Assembly (NCBI GenBank): GCA_021844355.1
Contig: JAKBTP010000106.1
Location: 1,756 to 8,022 of the forward strand
DNA: 6,267 bases
Source of the DNA: a bacterium
Lineage (GTDB): Bacteria > Chloroflexota > Dormibacteria > Aeolococcales > Bog-877
Reading direction: 5' to 3'
The notes beneath the pieces are model-generated. The model was not told the DNA's origin. It did no database searches and saw only the letters and a list, made by a program, of their open reading frames with translations. Made by a program: the position numbers and the translations under genes. Below are positions 1 through 4,839 of this stretch, piece by piece; positions within the stretch are counted from its first letter, which is position 1; each line of letters starts with the position of its first letter.

Positions 1-230
1 CCTTCGGAGTTGACGACGCCCTGCTGACCACCGTGGTCGATGTGTCAGGTCAGGTCGATGCCAAGCTGGCCGCGCTGAGGGCGCACGCCAGCCAGGCCGA
101 CAACGGCTTCCTGCTGCGGTTCCCTGCCGAGCTGGTGCGAGAGTTCCTCTCCCGCGAGTACTTCGTCCGGGCCCAGGACCGGACCGGGGCCGGCCTGCCG
201 GAGTCAGACCTCTTCGCCGGGTTACGCTGA
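1..230 (+). CDS. PIG-L/LmbE-family deacetylase, C-terminal fragment
   Basis: Only the last 75 codons are present; the first complete codon starts at base 3 and the gene runs off the left edge. The visible residues begin FGVDDALLTT, continue with VDVSGQVDAKLAALRAHASQ and end PESDLFAGLR before a TGA. This tail (a Val-Asp-Val-Ser stretch, a Lys that starts an Ala/Leu helix, the His-Ala-Ser-Gln motif and a final Asp-Leu-Phe-Ala-Gly-Leu) resembles the C-terminus of zinc-dependent PIG-L deacetylases of the MshB/Mca type, which remove acetyl or acyl groups from GlcNAc-containing substrates such as mycothiol precursors. The metal-binding N-terminal motifs lie outside the window, so the substrate cannot be assigned. 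The GTG at base 33 is an internal in-frame Val, not the start. The gene converges on the tRNA-Pro gene, with 38 nt between them. Confidence 0.75.
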   Translation, partial: FGVDDALLTTVVDVSGQVDAKLAALRAHASQADNGFLLRFPAELVREFLSREYFVRAQDRTGAGLPESDLFAGLR

Positions 231-246
231 GAGCCCACGCAACGCT

Positions 247-265
247 CCCGGCTCGCCAAGCCAGG
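247..265 (-). terminator. Possible hairpin terminator after tRNA-Pro
   Basis: Read on the minus strand, CCTGGCT and AGCCGGG form a 7-bp stem with one G-U pair around a 5-nt loop (TGGCG), starting 3 nt after the encoded CCA. There is no U-tract, so intrinsic termination is weak at best. On the plus strand the G-U pair becomes a C-A mismatch, so the hairpin suits the tRNA transcript better than the converging deacetylase mRNA. It could instead be a chance GC-rich fold. Confidence 0.3.
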
Positions 266-268
266 CGG

Positions 269-343
269 TGGTCGGGGCGGGCGGACTCGAACCGCCGATC
301 TCCTGCTCCCAAAGCAGGCACCCTACCACTGGGCCACGCCCCG
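269..343 (-). tRNA. tRNA-Pro (anticodon UGG)
   Basis: The minus strand folds into a complete cloverleaf: acceptor stem CGGGGCG/CGCCCCG, D arm GCCC-AGTGGTA-GGGT, anticodon stem CCTGC/GCAGG with loop TTTGGGA, 5-nt variable loop AGATC, T arm GGCGG-TTCGAGT-CCGCC, discriminator A. The body is 72 nt (272-343) and a CCA end is encoded at 269-271. Loop positions 34-36 read TGG, followed by the G37 typical of proline tRNAs, so it decodes CCA and, by wobble, other CCN codons. It lies 38 nt downstream of rdgB in the same direction, so it may be cut from the tatA-tatC-rph-rdgB transcript or use its own promoter (see 352-357). The antisense strand gives a spurious open frame reading GGLEPPI, a familiar artefact over tRNA genes. 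Confidence 0.96.
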
Positions 344-351
344 CAGGCGAG

Positions 352-357
352 ATCATA
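352..357 (-). promoter_or_regulatory. Possible -10 element for tRNA-Pro
   Basis: The minus strand reads TATGAT here, one mismatch from the bacterial -10 consensus, in an otherwise GC-rich 38-nt spacer between rdgB and the tRNA. Only 8 nt separate it from the mature tRNA 5' end, so transcription would start almost at the tRNA itself with little or no leader. I see no TTGACA-like -35 hexamer at 16-18 nt (the sequence there is GGGCGC). It may be a chance match. Confidence 0.3.
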
Positions 358-381
358 CCGGCGCCCGACCGGATGCGCCCC

Positions 382-1002
382 TCAGGGAGCGGCGGCTTCC
401 AGGGCCTTCAGCAGTTGCCGGACCGCCCGCCCCCGATGGCTGTGGAAGTCCTTCTCCTCCGGGTTCAGCTCCGCCATGGTCCGGGTCTCGCCTGAGGGGA
501 CGAATATGGGGTCGTAGCCGAAGCCGGCCCGGCCCCGTGGGACGGGGAGGAGCGACCCCTCCACCCTGGCCTCGGACGTAAATGTCCTCAGGGCTCCGTC
601 CGCCGTCGGGACCGCCAGCGCCAGGGCGCACACGAAGGCGGCCCGCCGCTCGTCCTGGGCGAGATCGGCAACTCGTCGCTGCAGCCCCTCGCGAAGCTGG
701 GCCGCGGTGGCGCCCTCGCCCAGCCAGCGCGCGGTGCGCAGCCCCGGCCAGCCCCCCAGGGCCTGGACCTCAACGCCGCTGTCGTCGCCGAGCGCGGGCA
801 GCCTGGTGGAGGTGGCGGCGGCCACCGCCTTAACCAGGGCGTTGCCCAGGTAGGTCTCCTCATCCTCCTCCCAGCTCGTCGAGCTCCCCTGGGGTGCCTC
901 GTCGAGGGAGAGCAGCCGCCAGCCAACGGGATCGAGGAGACGGCGGAACTCGCCCACCTTGCCCGGGTTGCGGCTGGCCACCACCAAGGTCGCCAGCTTC
1001 AC
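382..1002 (-). CDS. rdgB: RdgB/HAM1 non-canonical purine NTP pyrophosphatase
   Basis: This 206-aa protein has the usual length of the ITP/XTP/dITP pyrophosphatase family, which hydrolyses deaminated purine NTPs to NMP and PPi in the cytosol and keeps them out of DNA and RNA. Motifs in order: LVVASRNPGKVGEF (residues 6-19, the phosphate-binding N-terminal signature), an acidic EEDEETYLGNALVKA stretch (45-59), GDDSGVEV (72-79, holding the catalytic Asp pair), PGLRTARW (86-93), RGRAGFGYDPIF (156-167, base-binding) and SHRGRA (188-193, base recognition). The family's ADDSG is GDDSG here, a mild change. The start is a GTG, 1 nt after the rph stop (TGAGGTG), with GGGGAAG 6 nt upstream as a moderate ribosome binding site; translation is probably coupled to rph. 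The rph-rdgB pair is a widespread gene order. A tRNA-Pro gene follows 38 nt downstream. Confidence 0.95.
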   Translation of the reverse strand: MKLATLVVASRNPGKVGEFRRLLDPVGWRLLSLDEAPQGSSTSWEEDEETYLGNALVKAVAAATSTRLPALGDDSGVEVQALGGWPGLRTARWLGEGATAAQLREGLQRRVADLAQDERRAAFVCALALAVPTADGALRTFTSEARVEGSLLPVPRGRAGFGYDPIFVPSGETRTMAELNPEEKDFHSHRGRAVRQLLKALEAAAP

Positions 1003-1003
1003 C

Positions 1004-1720
1004 TCAATCTTCCCCGGCGGCTGCCCGCTGCGCCGCCAGGATCGCCCCCACCCCCACCTGCCCCAGGGCCAGCAGCCGTGGCAGCAGTCCCGGGTCGAGG
1101 GCGGAACCCTCGGCGGTTCCCTGAACCTCGACCAGCTGAAGGTCGGAGGTCATGACCAGGTTCATGTCCGTGTCCGCCCGGCTGTCCTCCTGGTAGTCCA
1201 GATCCAGGACCGGCTCCCCGTCGACCACCCCCACGCTCACCGCTGCCACCTGGCGCCGGACGGGGTCCTGGACCACCATGCCGGCAGCCCTCAGGCGACG
1301 GCAGGCCAGAAGGAGCGCCACCCAGCCACCGGAGATGGCGGCGGTGCGGGTGCCGCCGTCCGCCTGGAGCACGTCGCAGTCCAGGATCACAGTCCTCTCC
1401 CCTAGCAGCCTCAGGTCCACCGCGGCGCGGAGGCTGCGCGCCACCAGGCGCTGGATCTCCTGCGAGCGCCCGTCCACCCGATTGCGCTCCCTCGGCGTGC
1501 GCTCACGGGTGGCCCGGGGCAGCATGGCGTACTCCGCCGTCACCCAGCCTGATCTGGTACCCCGGCGATGGGGCGGAACCCGCTCCTCGAGGGTGGCCGT
1601 GCAGAGCACCCTCGTCGAGCCGAGGGTGATGAGCGCCTCACCCTCCGCCCACCCACCGAGCGCGGTCTGGATGGTCAGCGGCCGGAGCTGGTCGGAGAGG
1701 CGGCCGTCGTGGCGGGCCAT
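1004..1720 (-). CDS. rph: Ribonuclease PH
   Basis: At 238 aa this is a full-length RNase PH, a phosphate-dependent 3'-5' exoribonuclease that trims tRNA 3' extensions and forms a hexameric ring in the cytosol. The sequence starts MARHDGRLSDQLRPL and carries GWVTAEYAMLPRAT (58-71), GRSQEIQRLVARSLRA (84-99), DCDVLQADGGTRTAAISG (114-131, whose GTR motif contributes the phosphate-binding Arg), LDYQEDSRADTDMN (174-187, with conserved acidic residues D179 and D185) and VEVQGTAEG (197-205). The ATG overlaps the tatC stop as TGATG and lacks a clear Shine-Dalgarno sequence, so it is probably translated by reinitiation. The same frame stays open 149 codons further upstream inside tatC, but that extension has no RNase PH similarity and is a shadow. 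Next gene: rdgB, 1 nt away. Confidence 0.97.
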   Translation of the reverse strand: MARHDGRLSDQLRPLTIQTALGGWAEGEALITLGSTRVLCTATLEERVPPHRRGTRSGWVTAEYAMLPRATRERTPRERNRVDGRSQEIQRLVARSLRAAVDLRLLGERTVILDCDVLQADGGTRTAAISGGWVALLLACRRLRAAGMVVQDPVRRQVAAVSVGVVDGEPVLDLDYQEDSRADTDMNLVMTSDLQLVEVQGTAEGSALDPGLLPRLLALGQVGVGAILAAQRAAAGED

Positions 1721-2457
1721 CAGCGGTGCAGGAATCCGCGGATGAAGAGGATGCTCCCCTCGTAGAGGAGGATCAGGGCAACCGAGAGGAATGTCGGGGT
1801 GAAGGGGTCGGCGCCTGGGGTGATCACCAGCGCCGCCAGGATGATGACGAAGTAGGCCGCCTTTCTCCAGTGGGAGAGGCGCCGGCTGCTCAGGAGCCCC
1901 ACCGCGGCGAGCAGACTGAGGGCGACGGGCAGCTCGAAGGTGACCCCGAAGACCAGCACCACCAGGGAGAGGAAGGAGAGGTAGGCGGAGAGGTCGGGGA
2001 GATAGATGGCGTTCCCGCCGAGGAAGGTGGCCAGGAACGAGAGGCCGATGGGAAGGACGAAGTAGGCGAACACCGCCCCCAGGGCGAAGAAGACCAGGGT
2101 CCCGAACACGAAGGGGAAGGCCAGCTGCCGCTCCCGCTCCCGCAGCCCCGGAGCAACGAACCGCCAAAGCTGCCAGACGATGACCGGAAGCGCCAGGATC
2201 ACCCCCGCCACGGCCGCCACCTCGAAGGGGATGGCGAGCCCCTGGATGGGGCTGGTGACCACCACCTTCTGGCCGAACGGGGAGTGCGTGCGCAGCAGGG
2301 CCAGTCGGAGGGGGCGCTCCAGGATGGCGATCAGCGGCTGGTTGAAGGTGAAGGCCAGCGCGGTCGCCAGCCCCCAGGCGATCAGGGAGACGATGATGGC
2401 GCGGCGCAACTCCTCCAGGTGCTCCACCAGGGTGAGCTGCCGGCCGTTGTCCGGCAT
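1720..2457 (-). CDS. tatC: Sec-independent translocase subunit TatC
   Basis: This is the 245-aa polytopic core of the twin-arginine translocase, which binds RR signal peptides of folded precursors at the cytoplasmic membrane. Near the N-terminus is LVEHLEELRRAI (10-21), with the conserved Glu of the signal-peptide site. Then come TSPIQGLAIPFEVA (68-81), a hydrophobic segment, WRFVAPGLRERER (98-110, the PGL...E loop that also contacts the signal peptide), and ALVITPGADPFTPTFLS (209-225) before a last helix ending LYEGSILF. About six hydrophobic segments are visible, near 18-38, 75-97, 115-137, 158-185, 198-213 and 217-236. I chose ATG 2457 because the family starts just before the EHLEELR motif and AGGGGA lies 3 nt upstream. 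A GTG at 2511 would add 18 basic residues not typical of TatC. tatA precedes it and rph overlaps its stop by 1 nt. Confidence 0.94.
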   Translation of the reverse strand: MPDNGRQLTLVEHLEELRRAIIVSLIAWGLATALAFTFNQPLIAILERPLRLALLRTHSPFGQKVVVTSPIQGLAIPFEVAAVAGVILALPVIVWQLWRFVAPGLRERERQLAFPFVFGTLVFFALGAVFAYFVLPIGLSFLATFLGGNAIYLPDLSAYLSFLSLVVLVFGVTFELPVALSLLAAVGLLSSRRLSHWRKAAYFVIILAALVITPGADPFTPTFLSVALILLYEGSILFIRGFLHR

Positions 2458-2525
2458 CGGTCCCCTGAGCGCCCGCCCGCTGCGCCAGCCGCTCAGCCGG
2501 CGCGCCGCCACCAGCTAGGACTCTC

Positions 2526-2768
2526 TCAGTTGGCCCGGTCGGTGGGCCCCGGAGCCGCTCCCACCGGGGGTGGGGGGCTGGACGGCCCGTCCTGGGAGCC
2601 GGACTGGGGCGGGCTCGTCGGCGGATCCCCCAGAGCCGACTGGGACGCGTGGCGGAACTCGTTGATGGCCCGGCCCAGGGACTGCCCCAACTCAGGCAGC
2701 CGCTTGGGGCCGAAGATGACCAGCGCCACCAACAGCACCAGCAGGATCAGCGGCCAGTGGTCTACCAA
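2526..2768 (-). CDS. tatA: Twin-arginine translocase subunit TatA
   Basis: This 80-aa protein shows the TatA/TatB/TatE layout: a short N-terminal membrane helix (residues 5-19), the FGPKRLPELG hinge (19-28), an amphipathic helix to about residue 43 (QSLGRAINEFRHAS), then a Pro/Ser/Gly-rich, disordered-looking tail. TatA oligomers form the pore or membrane-thinning element recruited by TatC. The FGP hinge and short length favour TatA over TatB. No tatB lies in this operon, so it may act in a minimal TatAC system or a TatB may lie elsewhere. The start is TTG. It is well supported because AGGAG (2782-2778) sits 9 nt upstream and an in-frame TAG lies five codons before it (2783-2781). The tatC start is 68 nt past the stop (14 nt if GTG 2511 is used). 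It is the first gene after the intergenic spacer and probably leads the second transcription unit. Confidence 0.93.
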   Translation of the reverse strand: MVDHWPLILLVLLVALVIFGPKRLPELGQSLGRAINEFRHASQSALGDPPTSPPQSGSQDGPSSPPPPVGAAPGPTDRAN

Positions 2769-2777
2769 CTCGACTAG

Positions 2778-2782
2778 CTCCT
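2778..2782 (-). promoter_or_regulatory. Ribosome binding site of tatA
   Basis: The minus strand reads AGGAG, 9 nt before TTG 2768. Together with the in-frame TAG that partly overlaps it, this decides the unusual TTG start of tatA. Confidence 0.65.
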
Positions 2783-2810
2783 ATCAGGGAACTCCGGCGA
2801 CGGCGCCCGG

Positions 2811-2819
2811 AGTATAGCA
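2811..2819 (-). promoter_or_regulatory. Possible extended -10 promoter of the tat operon
   Basis: The minus strand reads TGCTATACT: a TGn extension followed by TATACT, one mismatch from TATAAT. It lies in the 86-nt spacer, 42 nt before the tatA start codon. No TTGACA-like -35 is present at 17 nt (the sequence is AGGGGG), consistent with the extended -10 class, which depends less on a -35. A 14-nt perfect inverted repeat (2822-2835) sits just upstream and would cover the spacer of this promoter, so it could serve as an operator. Confidence 0.45.
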
Positions 2820-2821
2820 CC

Positions 2822-2854
2822 GGCCGAAATCGGCCCCCTCCCGGCGGGCCCGGG
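2822..2854 (-). terminator. Tandem hairpins between hemL and tatA
   Basis: Directly after the hemL stop the minus strand holds CCCGG-GCCCG-CCGGG (2854-2840), a 5-bp GC stem. Then comes the perfect inverted repeat GGCCGATTTCGGCC (2835-2822), which folds as a 5-bp stem with an AUUU loop. Neither is followed by a U-tract, so they would be weak terminators or attenuators of the heme operon rather than a classical intrinsic terminator. The second could instead be a protein-binding palindrome for the promoter at 2811-2819. Confidence 0.35.
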
Positions 2855-4114
2855 TCAGGCGGTTGCCGAGAGTGCCGCCGAGAACGCCTCCAGGAGATGA
2901 TCCAGGTCCAGATCGGTGTGGGCCAGGGAGAGGAAGCCCGCCTCGAACTGCGAGGGTGGCCAGAACACCCCCCGCTCCAGAAGGCCGCGGTGCACGGCGG
3001 AGAAGCGGGCCAGGTCGCTGGCACGGGCGGAGGCGTAGTCTCGGACCGGCCCATCGGAGAAGAAGAAGGTCAGCATCGACCCAACCCGGTTCACCCGCAG
3101 AGGCACGCCCAGCTGCCGGGCCGCGGCCGACATACCCTCCTCCAGGCGGGCGCCCATCTCCTCCAGGCGCTGGTAGGGGAGCTGGGAGTCCAGCTGGCGC
3201 AAGGTGGCCAACCCCGCGGTCACGGCGAGGGGGTTGCCGCTCAGTGTCCCGGCTTGGTAGACGGGACCTGCGGGTGCCAGCTGGCCCATCAGGTCGGCGC
3301 GGCCGCCAAAGGCCCCCACCGGGAGCCCCCCTCCTATCACCTTTCCGAGGCAGGTGAGGTCAGGGATGACGCCGTAGCGCTCCTGGGCGCCGCCGCGGGC
3401 CACCCGGAAGCCGGTCATGACCTCGTCGAGGATGAGCAGGGAGCCGTGGCCACCGGTGAGCTCGCGCAGTCCCTCCAGGAATCCCGGCTCGGGAGGTACC
3501 ACCCCCATGTTGCCGGCCACCGGCTCGACGATCACCGCCGCCACCCGCTCCCCCTGTCTGGAGAAGAGCCCGGCCACCCCCTCCAGGTCGTTGAAGGGGG
3601 CCACCAGGGTGTCGGACACGGTTCCCGCCGGCACCCCCGGGGATCCGGGGATGGCCAGGGTGGCCACGCCCGACCCGGCCGCCGCGAGCAGCGAGTCGGC
3701 GTGGCCGTGGTAGCAGCCGTCGAACTTCAGGATCAGGTCACGACCCGTCACCGCCCGGGCCAGACGCACCGCTCCCATCGCCGCCTCGGTGCCACTGCTG
3801 GTGAGGCGGAGCATCTCCACCGCCGGCATGCGCCGGGCAACCTCCTCCGCGAGCTCGACCTCGAGCTCGGAGGGCCCGCCCAGCGCCTCCGCCCGGGTGA
3901 GCTGGTCCTGCAGCGCCTTCACCACCTCCCGAGGGAGGTGGCCAAGGATGAGGGGCCCGTAGGCCAGGACCATGTCCAGATAGCGATTCCCGTCCAGATC
4001 TACCAGGTAGGGGCCACCCGCTGAGGCGAAGAAGGGGGGGGCACCCCCCACCCCGCGGAACGAGCGCACCGGACTGTTCACCCCCCCGGGCATCACCCGC
4101 TGGGCCCGTTCCAT
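2855..4114 (-). CDS. hemL: Glutamate-1-semialdehyde 2,1-aminomutase
   Basis: This PLP enzyme converts glutamate-1-semialdehyde to 5-aminolevulinate, the last step of the C5 route to tetrapyrroles, in the cytosol. Class-III aminotransferase motifs are clear: PGGVNSPVRSF (9-19), GPLILGH (53-59), SSGTEAAMGAVRLAR (106-120), KFDGCYHGHAD (130-140), LILDEVMTGFR (227-237), CLGKVIGGGLPVGAFGG (255-271, with PLP lysine K258) and YQAGTLSGNPLA (286-297). From ATG 4114 it is 419 aa, slightly short. There is no ribosome binding site before this ATG. A CTG at 4135-4133 with AGGGGGG 6 nt upstream would give 426 residues, matching the E. coli length and putting the lysine at 265; I list the ATG as the conservative start. 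The first 30 codons hold runs of 7 G and 8 C in the coding strand. It follows the cyclophilin gene after 38 nt and ends the heme block. Confidence 0.96.
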   Translation of the reverse strand: MERAQRVMPGGVNSPVRSFRGVGGAPPFFASAGGPYLVDLDGNRYLDMVLAYGPLILGHLPREVVKALQDQLTRAEALGGPSELEVELAEEVARRMPAVEMLRLTSSGTEAAMGAVRLARAVTGRDLILKFDGCYHGHADSLLAAAGSGVATLAIPGSPGVPAGTVSDTLVAPFNDLEGVAGLFSRQGERVAAVIVEPVAGNMGVVPPEPGFLEGLRELTGGHGSLLILDEVMTGFRVARGGAQERYGVIPDLTCLGKVIGGGLPVGAFGGRADLMGQLAPAGPVYQAGTLSGNPLAVTAGLATLRQLDSQLPYQRLEEMGARLEEGMSAAARQLGVPLRVNRVGSMLTFFFSDGPVRDYASARASDLARFSAVHRGLLERGVFWPPSQFEAGFLSLAHTDLDLDHLLEAFSAALSATA

Positions 4115-4141
4115 GGCCCGGATGGAGCGGGCCAGCCGGAG

Positions 4142-4148
4142 CCCCCCT
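4142..4148 (-). promoter_or_regulatory. Shine-Dalgarno-like tract upstream of hemL
   Basis: The minus strand reads AGGGGGG here, between the ppi stop and hemL. It is 27 nt from ATG 4114, too far to serve it, but 6 nt from an in-frame CTG at 4135-4133. It is the only purine-rich ribosome-binding candidate in this junction. Confidence 0.35.
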
Positions 4149-4152
4149 GCGC

Positions 4153-4839
4153 TCAGGGAAGCTGCTCCCGGACGGTGATCTGCATAGGATCGCCCCGGTG
4201 GACCCTCTGGGCGACCTTGAGACCGGAGACCACCTCTCCGAAGAGGTTGTAATCGGGGGGAAGGGTGAATGGCGAAAGGGTGATGAAGAACTGGCTCCCG
4301 TTGGTGTTGGCTCCTGCGTTGGCCATGGCCACGGCGCCGGGCAGGTAGGCGCCCTTGCTGTACAGGGGGGAGTCAACGGGCTCGCTGCGGAACTGGAACC
4401 CCGGCCCCCCGGTGAGGTTGTCGTGAGGGCTGCCACCCTGGATCACCGGACCGCCGGGGGCCGTGCTCGGGTCCCGGGCCCACTTGAGCCCGTCGAAGAA
4501 GTGGTTGCGCGCCAGGGTCACGAACACGTTCACGGTGACCGGCGCCCAGCTGGGGACCAGGCAGACGACGATCTCCCCCTCGGGGACGGTGATCGTGGCC
4601 TCGTACAGCCGGTGGACATCGATGGTCATCGGAGGAGCGGCGGGGTAGTGACGCAGGTTCGCGGGCTGGCCAAGCGGATCCAGCGGGGGACCGAACTGGG
4701 CGTTCTGACAATCTGCTGGGGACACTGGGGTGACCTCCCTGTGGGCTCCGACATTGACGAAAAAGGCGACCACGGCCAGGGCCACCACCACCACCGCTGC
4801 CAGCGCCAGGGCCACGGGACGGCGGAGCCGGGGCGGCAT
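4153..4839 (-). CDS. Membrane-anchored cyclophilin-type peptidyl-prolyl isomerase
   Basis: This is a 228-aa protein with a basic N-terminus, one hydrophobic segment (residues 8-30) and no lipobox Cys, so probably a signal anchor placing the rest outside the membrane. An Ala/Pro-rich linker (about 33-72) ends in APPMTID. The cyclophilin domain spans about 76-226: TVNVFVTLARNHFFDG (102-117), VIQGGSP (132-138), GGPGFQFRSE (144-153), GAVAMANAGANTNGSQFFIT (168-187) and YNLFGEVVSGL (197-207). R122 aligns with the catalytic Arg of human CypA (FDGLKWAR against FDGLTFHR). The usual FHR-V-PGF loop, however, is replaced by ARDPSTAPGG, about four residues longer, and the His of the HxxFG motif is lost (YNLFG). 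Activity is likely but not certain. The ATG overlaps the hemB stop as TGATG and has a strong GGAGG 7 nt upstream. It sits between hemB and hemL with no obvious metabolic reason. Confidence 0.92.
   Translation of the reverse strand: MPPRLRRPVALALAAVVVVALAVVAFFVNVGAHREVTPVSPADCQNAQFGPPLDPLGQPANLRHYPAAPPMTIDVHRLYEATITVPEGEIVVCLVPSWAPVTVNVFVTLARNHFFDGLKWARDPSTAPGGPVIQGGSPHDNLTGGPGFQFRSEPVDSPLYSKGAYLPGAVAMANAGANTNGSQFFITLSPFTLPPDYNLFGEVVSGLKVAQRVHRGDPMQITVREQLP

Noticed and set aside
268..495. Plus-strand open frame starting MVGAGGLEPPISCSQS
   Set aside because: Its first part is the antisense of the tRNA-Pro gene; GGLEPP-type peptides are a well-known artefact of open frames over tRNAs. The rest is antisense to rdgB.
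1721..2167. 149-codon in-frame upstream extension of rph, possibly a fusion protein
   Set aside because: The extension is an alternative frame within tatC; RNase PH similarity starts exactly at ATG 1720, and TatC motifs occupy the other frame.
2458..2511. Longer TatC from GTG 2511
   Set aside because: The added 18 residues are Arg-rich and unlike TatC N-termini, while ATG 2457 has AGGGGA upstream and the normal distance to EHLEELR. The GTG is not excluded.
1726..2817. 363-codon plus-strand open frame
   Set aside because: It is antisense to tatC and tatA, which have unmistakable family motifs. Its Glu/Gly/Gln/His-rich composition is that of a shadow frame in GC-rich DNA.
2897..4024. 375-codon plus-strand open frame
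   Set aside because: It is antisense to hemL, whose full set of motifs is intact; the translated product has the Gln/His/Gly-rich look of an antisense shadow and no recognisable domain.
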